Positions 13,001-22,019 of a stretch of 64,000 nucleotides of DNA are shown here, one piece after another. The translations under genes were made by a program, and so were the position numbers. The notes below the pieces were generated by a model. The model was given only the letters and a program-made list of their open reading frames with translations. It was not told the DNA's origin and searched no databases. The stretch comes from Panopea generosa (lineage: Eukaryota; Mollusca; Bivalvia; Adapedonta; Hiatellidae), in the NCBI GenBank assembly GCA_029582155.1, contig CM055895.1:17598787-17662786 (forward strand), in the 5' to 3' direction. Position 1 is the stretch's first letter. Each line of letters begins with the position of its first letter.

Positions 13001-15655
13001 AAAGGAGGCCATACTGATTCCCCTCAACACAGATAAGTATATGTTATAGTAACATACACAAAGGAGGCTCTACAGATTCCTCTCAACACAGATACGTATA
13101 TGTTATAGTAACATACACAAAGGAGGCTCTACTGATTCCCCTGGTACCTCTACAGATTCCCCTCATCACAGATACGTATATGTTATAGTAACATATACAA
13201 AGGAGGCCATACTGATTCCCCTCAACACAGATACGTATATGTTATAGTAACATACACAAAGGAGGCTCTACAGATTCCCCTCATCACAGATACATATATG
13301 TTATAGTAACATACACAAAGGAGGCTCTACTGATTCCCCTGGTACCTCTACAGATTCCCCTCATCACAGATACGTATATGTTATAGTAACATATACAAAG
13401 GAGGCCATACTGGTTCCCCTCAACACAGATAAGTATATGTTATAGTAACATACACAAAGGAGGCTCTACAGATTCCCCTCATCACAGATACGTATATGTT
13501 ATAGTAACATATACAAAGGAGGCCATACTGATTCTCCTCAACACAGATACGTATATATTATAGTAACATACACAAAGGAGGCTCTACTGATTCCCCTCAT
13601 CACAGATCAGTATATGTTATAGTAACATACACAAAGGAGGCTCTACTGATCCCCCCCCAAAAGATAAGTATATGTTATAGTAACATACACAAAGGAGGCT
13701 CTACAGATTCCCCTCATCACAGATAAGTATATGTTATAGTAACATACACAAAGGAGGCTCTACTGATTCCCCTCAACACAGATAAGTATATGTTATAGTA
13801 ACATATACAAAGGAGCCTCTACTGATTCCCCTCAACACAGATAAGTATATGTTATAGTAACATATACAAAGGAGCCTCTACTGATTCCCCTCATCACAGA
13901 TACGTATATGTTATAGTAACATATACAAAGGAGGCCATACTGATTCTCCTCAACATAGATAAGTATATGTTATTGTAACATACACAAAGGAGGCTCTACT
14001 GATTCCCCTCAACACAGATAAGTTTATGTTATGGTAACATACACAAAGGAGGTTCTACTGATTCCCCTGGTACCTCTACAGATTCCCCTCATCACAGATA
14101 CGTATATGTTATAGTAACATATACAAAGGAGGCTCTACTGATTCCCCTCAACACAGATAAATATATGTTATAGTAACATACACAAAGGAGGCTCTACTGA
14201 TTCCCCTCATCACAGATAAGTATATGTAATGGAAACATACACAAAAGTAGTTCTACTGATTCCCCTCAACACAGATAAGTATATGTTATAGTAACATACA
14301 CAAAGGAGGCCATACTGATTCCCCTCATCACAGATAAGTATATGTAATGGAAACATACACAAAAGTAGTTCTACTGATTCCCCTCAACACAGATAAGTAT
14401 ATGTTATAGTAACATACACAAAGGAGGCTCTACTGATTCCCCTCATCACAGATAAGTATATGTAATGGAAACATACACAAAAGTAGTTCTACTGATTCCC
14501 CTCAACACAGATAAGTATATGTTATAGTAACATATACAAAGGAGCCTCTACTGATTCCCCTCAACACAGATAAGTATATGTTATAGTAACATATACAAAG
14601 GAGCCTCTACTGATTCCCCTCATCACAGATACGTATATGTTATAGTAACATATACAAAGGAGGCCATACTGATTCTCCTCAACATAGATACGTATATGTT
14701 ATTGTAACATACACAAAGGAGGCTCTACTGATTCCCCTCAACACAGATAAGTTTATGTTATGGTAACATACACAAAGGAGGTTCTACTGATTCCCCTGGT
14801 ACCTCTACAGATTCCCCTCATCACAGATACGTATATGTTATAGTAACATATACAAAGGAGGCTCTACTGATTCCCCTCAACACAGATAAATATATGTTAT
14901 AGTAACATACACAAAGGAGGCTCTACAGATTCCCCTCATCACAGATACGTATATGTTATAGTAACATATACAAAGGAGGCCATACTGATTCTCCTCAACA
15001 CAGATAAGTATATGTTATAGTAACATACACAAAGGAGGCTCTACTGATTCCCCTCATCACAGATAAGTATATGTAATGGAAACATACACAAAAGTAGTTC
15101 TACTGATTCCCCTCAACACAGATAAGTATATGTTATAGTAACATACACAAAGGGGGTTCTACAGATTCCCCTCAACACAGATAAGTATATGTAATGGAAA
15201 CATACACAAATGTGATTCTACAGATTCCCCTCAACACTGACAAGTATATGTTATGGTAACATACACAAAGGGGGTTCTACAGATTCCCTTCAACACAGAT
15301 AAGTATATGTAATGGAAACATACACAAATGTGATCCTACAGATTCCCCTCAACACTGACAAGTATATGTTATGGTAACATACACAAAGGGGGTTCTACTG
15401 ATTCCCCTGGTACCTCTACAGATTCCCCTCAACACAGATAAGTACATGTTATGGAAACCTACACAAAGGGGGTTCTTCTGATTGCCCTGGTACCTCTGCA
15501 GATTCCCCCTCAACACTGAATAGTATATGTTATGGTAACATATACAAAGGTTGTTCTACAGATTCCCCTCAACACAGTTATGTATATGTTATGGTAACAT
15601 ATGCAAAGGTGGTTCTACTGATTCCCCTGGTACCTCTACAAAATTCCCTTAACAC
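7016..15655. repeat. 59-bp satellite array built on the TIR core
   Basis: About 8.6 kb of tandem units. The common unit is 59 bp: GATAAGTATATGTTATAGTAACATA-type sequence followed by CACAAAGGAGGCTCTACTGATTCCCCTCAACACA-type sequence. A longer variant has an extra GGTACCTCTACAGATTCCCCT. Every unit contains GGAGGCTCTACTGATTCCCC, which matches the TIR core read on the complementary strand (GGGGGCTCTACCGATTCCCC). A second feature of each unit is the palindrome-like TATGTTATAGTAACATA. Roughly 130-140 units are present. The outermost units (15140-15655) are more diverged. The likely role, transposase binding or replication, is inferred. Confidence 0.9.
8460..15035. repeat. 3,276-bp higher-order duplication inside the array
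   Basis: Rare markers recur at a fixed offset of 3,276 bp. GATCCCCCCCCAAAAGATAAG is at 10372 and 13648. The GGAGACTCTACTG...CAGTGAG variant is at 8484 and 11760. The ACAAAAGTAGTTC variant is at 8536 and 11812. The two copies (about 8460-11735 and 11736-15010) look almost identical by eye, with rare differences such as ATAGATAAG versus ATAGATACG near 11410/14686. Confidence 0.85.
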
Positions 15656-15670
15656 ATAACGTAAAATAAG

Positions 15671-15763
15671 CTAACCGATGTAGGGTCTTGGTAATTGCTT
15701 GTAGAAAAGGATGAATGCTTTCCCAATCTCCAGCCTTAGATTTTTGACAGTCATCTTTGTTAT
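15671..15763 (-). CDS. USP/C19 deubiquitinase, last exon
   Basis: An acceptor (AATGTAG) precedes an open stretch of 30 codons with a stop TAG at 15671-15673. The peptide contains LEIGKAFILFYKQL, the C-terminal box of ubiquitin-specific peptidases (pattern aYiLfY). The phase is 0, matching the preceding exon at 16200-16319. The stop lies only about 16 bp from the edge of the satellite array. Confidence 0.6.
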   Translation of the reverse strand: MTKMTVKNLRLEIGKAFILFYKQLPRPYIG

Positions 15764-15869
15764 CTACATTAAAGAAACATGGTTTTAATAAAAAATTCTT
15801 GATGTCACTTGTAATTGTATTATATGGTTTTAATAATTTTTGCTTGAAGTCAATATAAATATTTGGTTT

Positions 15870-16030
15870 AAGTTTAAATTTATTTATTTTACTTCATTTG
15901 TGAAACAAGTTCTTACAACTTTTGCAAATAATACTCGAAGTCTTCCTGGTTGGAACCAGTACTAAACATATGCAGAAATGTGTCTTACTCAAGGAACCAT
16001 ACATAGAATGGTGGAGGATCGAACCCACCA
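15870..16030 (-). repeat. Truncated tRNA-SINE copy
   Basis: It matches the body of the SINE at 51222-51423 (TTTATTTATTTTACTTC...GTGAAAC.AGTTCTTA..., GGAACCAGTA, CTCAAGGAACCA, GAGGATCGAACCCAC), but the tRNA-like head is missing. It lies in an intron of the USP fragment, between the last two exons. Confidence 0.65.
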
Positions 16031-16199
16031 AAAATATTTAGTCTATAACATAACTGAAATATAAGGCTTCACTTAAATAATGGGTTTTATTCAAGTGCTG
16101 TTTTTTGCTTCTGAAAAATAATTCAGGAGTTATTTATAACAAGTGACTGCCTTTTTGCGAATAACGAAGTTTGCGCAACCTAAATTACATGTAAGTTAC

Positions 16200-16319
16200 C
16201 TTTCTATCATCAATACTGTACCACTGAAGGCCAAACTTGATATAACAGCAATAATGTCCTGCTTGTTTTGTCCCATAGTGGACAATTACACCAAACAATG
16301 AAGCCTTGTCTTCAAGAAC
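16200..16319 (-). CDS. USP/C19 exon with catalytic His box
   Basis: The exon is flanked by acceptor AAAAAAACAG and donor GTAACT. The 40-codon peptide includes SLFGVIVHYGTKQAGHYCCY and WYSIDDRKV. This is the hallmark USP histidine box: H.G...GHY with the catalytic His, then W...DD with the Asp that completes the triad. No stop or frameshift is seen in this exon. Confidence 0.75.
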
Positions 16320-16398
16320 CTGTTTTTTTCCAAATATAAACATTTTAATTACATTAGTATCAAATAATGTGAAGATAAGCAATTATTGAACTTATAAT

Positions 16399-16420
16399 TA
16401 CCCCCCCCCCCCCCCCCCCA
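16399..16420. repeat. Poly-C tract
   Basis: A run of about 19 cytosines (poly-G on the minus strand), just upstream of the acceptor of the USP exon 16200-16319. This is a typical replication-slippage and assembly-error site. Confidence 0.9.
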
Positions 16421-16839
16421 CTCAACAGGAGATTGGGGAACATGCAATCACCCTTAGGTACCAAAACTGCGTAAAACAACCATTATGATTGAGCTAGCCT
16501 TACTGTTTTTGAGAAGAAATCGAAAATGTCAATTGTTTACAGACGCATGATCAGGGACAAAAGTCGGTCGCAAAAGGTCCCTTGAGACCATGTCTCAGGT
16601 GACCTAAAAAAGCTGAGCTAAACTAAACATAAAATTTTTGGTTTTGGTGATAATGGTCAATGTATACAAGGGAGCGTCATTGATGTATTGACAAATGAGT
16701 TTCCCCCTCTGTAAATATACAGCAGTGTCATTAAGCTTCCCTTAGAATTCACAGAGATAATTAAAAATGAAATTACCTATAATAACATATTGTCGCAGTC
16801 TAATATGTTCTGAAATCAGCAGCATATTTGAATCCTTGT
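16421..16839. other. Intronic stretch, possible lost USP linker exon
   Basis: No confident feature. On the minus strand, short open pieces with splice-like edges lie at about 16665-16735 and 16775-16800. They could be remnants of the missing USP linker, but frames do not join cleanly. Confidence 0.25.
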
Positions 16840-17311
16840 AGGCATAGTGCCACCATTGCAAAAAGGAAGTGCTTCCTTGGGGTAGTCGCATAATGGCGGT
16901 TGTAAATAATCCTCAATTCTTCTTCTTTAAAAATGCATTTTCCTTATTTTAATGCTCATTTTTTTATTTGAATGGCATTATTGATGTATTTTGAACATTT
17001 TGATAGCATTGTCATGTTTGAATTGTGAATTTAGAAAAAAAAAATGATGCTTGGAAATTGGGGTATGAATTCATGATTTCGGAAGTCTACTTTCACTTTG
17101 TCACCAGTGTACACACTGAGCAGAAAAAAAATCTCTTATATGACACATGACCCCTACTTTTTCTCATCATATTTTGATAGTGCAGAGGTTGACAAACAAT
17201 AAAATGTAGGTTTCACTTCTTTCATTTGGGACCCTTTATGAATGACAAGCCTTCAAACTTTTATTATTTACTATAGAATAAAGAACAAAAATCAATGGTG
17301 GGGTTACACCT
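16840..17311. mobile_element. 472-bp MITE, copy A
   Basis: It begins AGGCATAGTGCCACCATTG and ends with the complement of AGGTGTAACCCCACCATTG, so it has its own TIRs of about 19 bp. The body matches 21295-21765 in reverse orientation over its full length. No coding capacity is seen. GT is found immediately outside both ends, and the other copy has TG outside both ends, compatible with a 2-bp target duplication. Confidence 0.75.
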
Positions 17312-17680
17312 GTAACCGAGTTCATTAAACCTAAAATTAACATTCAATGTCTTTATGATTTTATGTACTAGTTTCAAATGTTTAAAAATTACTTATATAT
17401 ATATGTCATTTATTTAGTATACTGATATGTTTATTCAAACAATTATTGGGGGCAATATAAACAATGATGTTTTTTGAAAATTAACATGACTTCTGTTTGC
17501 CTTGAAGTGACAAACTATTTTTCAGGTTTCATGTCTCAAATTTAACATGAGAAAATCACAAGTGTATTATATGATGAAGCATTTAACTTAAATTCTATGT
17601 ATATCAGATTGATATTATTAAACAACATTCAAAATTTGTATGAATAATAAAAAAATATAATATTAATGTTTAAAAAATAC

Positions 17681-17758
17681 CTTTTTAGATGAACAACTAA
17701 GTATTTTGGTATCGCACTCAAAGAAACCCTTTTATGGATATCCACTTTTTCCATACAT
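17681..17758 (-). CDS. USP/C19 exon (P.YLVVHLKR box)
   Basis: Flanked by acceptor TTTTTTAG and donor GTATTT. With two bases from the previous exon it reads GCMEKVDIHKRVSLSAIPKY then LVVHLKR. This is the conserved USP segment between the zinc-ribbon or finger region and the H box (pattern C....KR..i...P.yLivhLkR). Phase joins exactly to the exon 18476-18546. Confidence 0.7.
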
Positions 17759-18181
17759 CTAAAAAAGAAATGTTTGAAATTTTATTACCATAATTTTTTT
17801 TTATGTTGTATTTGCTTTTATGAAGCTATTTACACATGCTTTAAAGATGTGAACAAATGAATTGATATACCAACAAAAACCTTAATATTATCAATATGTG
17901 TCCTGAATAACAAAGAAACTTGATGATTTCTAAAGTAAAATGTCATTTACACTGATGGAAACCCTCGTTTAAGGGGTAGTTGTTCAGTATTTCAAAAGCG
18001 CATTACTTGGCTTAAAACTTTCCCTTGTACAATATAATTATTTCACAATTAACCACCTTTAACCTAGAGGAGAAGGGGATTTAAATTTTTTGTGACACAT
18101 TGTATTCAGAGACAAAACTAATTTCAATTAAACAGTTTTAAGAGGTATCAAACAACATGCTTTGTTTAGAATTACTGTATG

Positions 18182-18360
18182 GTTCTACATGGCAGAGTGG
18201 TCTAAGGTATTGTCGTCTTATTACCACTTACTTTTCACCGCTGGGGTCATGGGTTTGAGACCGGTTTTGTCAAAAATATTTATGTGAGAAAGTTTGCAAG
18301 TTACTCGAGTACGGATGGTGATTCTACTCAGTCTTTCTGACATCTGCCTCCAACAATAAA
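18182..18360 (+). repeat. tRNA-derived SINE, second family
   Basis: The head has TGGCAGAGTGGTCTAAGG (A box, Leu/Ser-like) and GGGTTTGAGACC (degenerate B box). It is followed by a core shared with the SINE at 24460-24700 (AGAAAGTTTGCAAGTTACTCGAGTACGG). It lies in a USP intron. Confidence 0.65.
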
Positions 18361-18475
18361 ACTGGATATATAATAATATAAAGATTCACTTAAATGAATG
18401 CTAAATAAAAATATTGAAGCCTATCTAATATAACAAACAAATGGATGTAACTGAGTATAAAAATAAATATGTTAC

Positions 18476-18546
18476 CCTGAGTACTGGAAATCATTTATGG
18501 TCTCTTCAGCAAAGTAATTTGACAGTGCATGATTAAGGTCCAGTAC
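18476..18546 (-). CDS. USP/C19 exon (finger-entry segment)
   Basis: Flanked by acceptor TTTTTTAACAG and donor GTAACA. The peptide VLDLNHALSNYFAEETINDF followed by QYSG matches the USP pattern L..AL..yf..E...... y.C..C just before the finger subdomain. It ends in phase 2 and joins 17681-17758 without a break. Upstream exons with the catalytic Cys box were not found. Confidence 0.65.
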
Positions 18547-18548
18547 CT

Positions 18549-19125
18549 GTTAAAAAATGCAAAGTTTATTTATCACTCAATGTATGATCATTAGAACCTG
18601 CATGTGTTGAAACTTATGAAAAAAAATTAATATCACATAACATTGCCAACCAATAAGTTAGGTAACTGCTTGAATTACAATATTGTCCACCCAAAAATTA
18701 GGCACCTACATCAAATAAACAATTGCCTAATAGGTAATTCAGGTACCTGCATCAAACAAACAATTGCCTGTTTATAGGTAATTCAGATACCTGTATCCAA
18801 TAATATTCATAATTTGAACAGGAATCATCTGATAAAATATAAACATAAAAACTATATTATAATTTAAATGTAGTTAAATTCAAATACGGGTTCTAAATCT
18901 AAACCATGTGAAAGAGATTCTAAAAAATGATATCTTAATTATTTATTCCAGTTTATAGCAAGTTGAACATTGGTTTCCTTATGTACATGAGAAAGTATTT
19001 ATAACGATATTGTTCGCGGTTGGGAGGGAATATGAATCCCATATCGGGTGGTGCTTCTTGTGTTTTTCTCCCTTGAATTTACAGGTACTGTAGGAGTTAA
19101 CTCATGCAAAAGCATTCAACAAAAG
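18549..19125. other. Non-coding stretch
   Basis: AT-rich DNA with short internal near-repeats of a TTAGGCACCTACATCAAATAA-like phrase at 18645-18790. No gene was recognised. Confidence 0.3.
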
Positions 19126-21035
19126 TAAGGGTCTGTTAGGGTTTTTTGCATATGCCATATGGGCCCATTTAATTTTTTGCATATGCCATATCAGGTTATT
19201 GATTTTTTCCATATGCTGTTCCAAACAGTAATAAGGTTACTTAAAACAACACATCCACGTTTGAACTTTTAAAAAAAAAATTTAATTGAGTTATGAGCAC
19301 ATTTCCCATACAAACATATGATCAATTAGCTGTATATGAGCATATAAACACAATCCCGAACAAAATGATGCCCAAATTATAATGCGTGACTGACACTTTA
19401 TAAAACAAGCGTGTAACTCACCTGAGTCAAAAAAAATTGTCAAAATGACTTTCAAGGCAGGTAAAGTACACTACGCACTAAAACGTGAACTTTTTTAATA
19501 CGACTCGCATAATTCAATTTGAAGCAAAGTTGGAATCCTCGGCAATTTAAAAATAATTTATAAAGCGTTTGTCACGCTTTATAATTTGAACATCTTTTTT
19601 TATAATTCTAAAGCGTTATGGATAGTGTTTGTTAGCACATATACAGCTCACTGACCATATATTTATGTATGGGAAATGTGATCACAACTCAATTGAATTT
19701 TTTTTTAAAAAAGTTTAAACTTGGATGTTTTGCTTTAAGTGTGCCGAGTAAAAAACAGTTGTCGATACCAAATGCAAACAAATGCCGCCACTAACGGAAG
19801 TTGGAGTTTTGCGCATGTCTTCCCAGATTGTTATTATACGAGCATTCGCGGTAATAAGTATATTGCGGTATTAGGTATGGTGCCGTAACCTGTTTTCGAG
19901 CATCACCTGAAATCGATCACTTCCCAGAATTACGAATATCGCGCACGCGTATTTCAACTTCCTACACTATTGGCAATATTTACAAACAGTATCCACGTGG
20001 TCATTGAATGCAAAGAAAAATATCAAAAATAATGCTTCCAATAGAAGTGAGAAAGTCATTTTATGGTACAGACCTGAAAAAATGTATTTCTCACTAGGTC
20101 CATTTTTCAATTTGCATAAAAGCTCGACAAATGCTAGGTTTGTTTACGAATATCGATTTCATACACGTCTGCTGAAAACTGATGCAATACAGGTCAAGAT
20201 CGAAAGTTATAAAATATTTCGCTTGTGCATGTCAGAAATTATCGAGGTTCCGGACGAGTGACCTTCTTATAGATTTTTTTTTAAGAATGAGATTGAAATT
20301 AGTACAGGACCACATTTAAATGAAGAATAAAAACAAGCAAACAGTTGAAAAGGTTTGTTATAAGAAGTGGATAAGAAGAGGTGGTTATATAAAGAATAAA
20401 TAATAAAGTAGCAAATAAAAAAGAAGATATATATATTTTAAATCAGTGTTTTTATTTGGTTACTATGATTTTTTTTAAAAAAAAAAAAAGTAATTTTATT
20501 TAAAAACCTCATGCTGTTAAGTTAATTGATATTATGATGAAATTAACCTATTGAGAAATATTTATTCATGTTAAAGGTTATGCAGTTTTCTCTGCTTTCT
20601 TTTATTTGTGCTTTTGAAGCCATGTGTCATTTTAGTTTGACACATTACATCATCCTATCATGTGCTCGATATCAGGTGCTGCCATTTTATGGAACGTATA
20701 CTGGGTCACCATGATCTAACGTGAATGGTGAAGTCAATGGGCATGTATTTGTAATTGTTTTGGTAGAAAATAATTATTTGATAGTTATTTTAACGTTGTA
20801 TACAAGCATTTAGTGTCAAAATCCGTTTTGCATTGAAATATTTTAGCAGCGATTATTAAGTGATCGAAAACCGGTAACACAATCATATACAAGGGATATT
20901 ACACACAATTTGAGACTCGCAATCTTAAACTTTATTTTCTCCATATAGAAAAAAGTATTTTTTCATATGTCAAATGAGTTCATTTATATTTTGCATATGC
21001 TATATGGGTACCCACACCCCCCTAACAGAACCTTA
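19126..21035. mobile_element. Nested 1.9-kb TIR element
   Basis: The left end TAAGGGTCTGTTAGGG and the right end (complement of TAAGGTTCTGTTAGGG) form TIRs that continue weakly through a GCATATGCCATATGGG-like part. AAAG flanks both ends (19122-19125 and 21036-21039), a plausible 4-bp target duplication. Inside are a second inverted repeat (19243-19737) and short unassigned open frames. No transposase is recognisable. Confidence 0.6.
19243..19737. repeat. Foldback repeat with arms of about 100 bp
   Basis: 19243-19345 and 19635-19737 are imperfect inverted copies. They share an ACATCCACGTTTGAACTTTT-like start, AATTGAGTTATGAGCACATTTCCCATAC and GAGCTGTATATG.GC.. segments. This is a MITE-like or foldback structure lying inside the nested 19126-21035 element. 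Confidence 0.7.
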
Positions 21036-21109
21036 AAAGCCAAACGACATATTATGTGACATTGACTGGGAGCGGTACCGTATTGAACAAGAAGCAACAA
21101 TAAACTCAC

Positions 21110-21263
21110 CATTATTCCCGAAATGTTTACCCTTTGAGAGGGATACATAACACAAAGTATTGTCAACTTCGAACGACTGTCGTATTGCCTCTGCTTCTTC
21201 CACTGTTGACACCCAGCCAGAAAACCCGTCGTTAAATGGAGGTATAATCGGAGCTCATTTTTT
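21110..21263 (-). CDS. Unassigned exon, minus strand
   Basis: A stop-free stretch ends at a clean donor (GTGAGT after GGGAATAATG). The peptide includes IPPFNDGFSGWVSTVEEAEA and IRQSFEVDNTLCYVSLSKG. The composition and the F.gW..t.eEAe.i...fe pattern look protein-like and resemble N-terminal modules of uncharacterised molluscan transposon proteins, but I cannot assign a family. The 5' edge is lost close to MITE copy B (21295). It may be an early exon of the USP fragment or of the transposon's own gene. Confidence 0.4.
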
Positions 21264-21294
21264 TAACCTTAGCCTCAAACGTTAGCCTCTGTTG

Positions 21295-21765
21295 AGGTGT
21301 AACCCCACCATTGATTTTTGTTCTTTATTCTATAGTAAATAATAAAAGTTTGAAGGCTTGTCATTCATAGAGGGTTCCAAATGAAAGAAGTGAAACCTAC
21401 ATTTTACTGTTTGTCAACCTCTGCACTATCAAAATATGATGAGAAAAAGTAGGGGTCATTTGTCATATAAGAGATTTTTTTTCTGCTCAGTGTGTACACT
21501 GGTGACAAAGTGAAAGTAGACTTCCGAAATCATGAATTCATACCCCAATTTCCAAGCATCATTTTTTTTTTCTAAATTCACAATTCAAACATGACAGTGC
21601 TATCAAAATGATCAAAATACATCAATAATGCCATTCAAATAAAAAAATGAGCATTAAAAATAGGAAAATGCATTTTTAAAGAAGAAATATTGAGGATTAT
21701 TTACAACCGCCATTATGCGACTACCCACGGAAGCACTTCCTTTTTGCAATGGTGGCACTATGCCT
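21295..21765. mobile_element. 472-bp MITE, copy B (inverted)
   Basis: The reverse complement of copy A at 16840-17311, with a few substitutions and small indels visible. It has the same 19-bp TIRs (AGGTGTAACCCCACCATTG / AGGCATAGTGCCACCATTG). Confidence 0.75.
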
Positions 21766-22019
21766 TGAAATTTTATCTGGGGACCAATTTGTAATAGTTC
21801 TGCGTGCTCTTCAATTGGAGGTACAGAAAACATACAATTTTATAGTCACGTTCATTGGGTGCTTACATTTGAATAAAAAGCAAATACTATGCCGAATACC
21901 GGTACGAAAAAATGCAAGAAAGAGGGGAAAACAAGAGTAAGATAACATGTTTTTAAGTTTATAAACGATGAATCAAAATATTAATAATAAAGTTTTGTTG
22001 CTTATTCATCACATAGTTG

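Larger units (their letters stand above)
15671..18546 (-). pseudogene. USP/C19 family ubiquitin hydrolase, 3' fragment
   Basis: Four minus-strand exons reconstruct the second half of a USP catalytic domain: 18476-18546, 17681-17758, 16200-16319 and 15671-15763. Known USP order is matched: L..AL..YF..E, then P.YLVVHLKR, then GV..H.G....GHY, W..iDD..V, and aFiLFY. Members of this family cut ubiquitin from proteins, with a Cys box in the N-terminal half that I do not find here. The phase does not join between 17681 (phase 2) and 16319 (phase 0), and about 35 residues are missing. So a linker exon is lost or unrecognised; a weak candidate lies at 16660-16800. The 472-bp MITE at 16840-17311 lies in that gap. 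The whole fragment lies inside the giant transposon, so it is probably captured cargo or a decayed element gene. Confidence 0.6.

Noticed and set aside
7016-15655. CRISPR-like array
   Set aside because: Repeats are contiguous 59/81-bp satellite units without unique spacers, in an intron-bearing eukaryotic context.
20004-20261. 85-codon plus-strand frame
   Set aside because: No domain, no splice context, and it lies inside a nested repeat element.
16840-21765. A single 4.9-kb transposon with long inverted ends
   Set aside because: Each arm has its own TIRs and looks like a complete 472-bp MITE, and USP exons continue outside the left arm. Two separate MITE insertions fit better.
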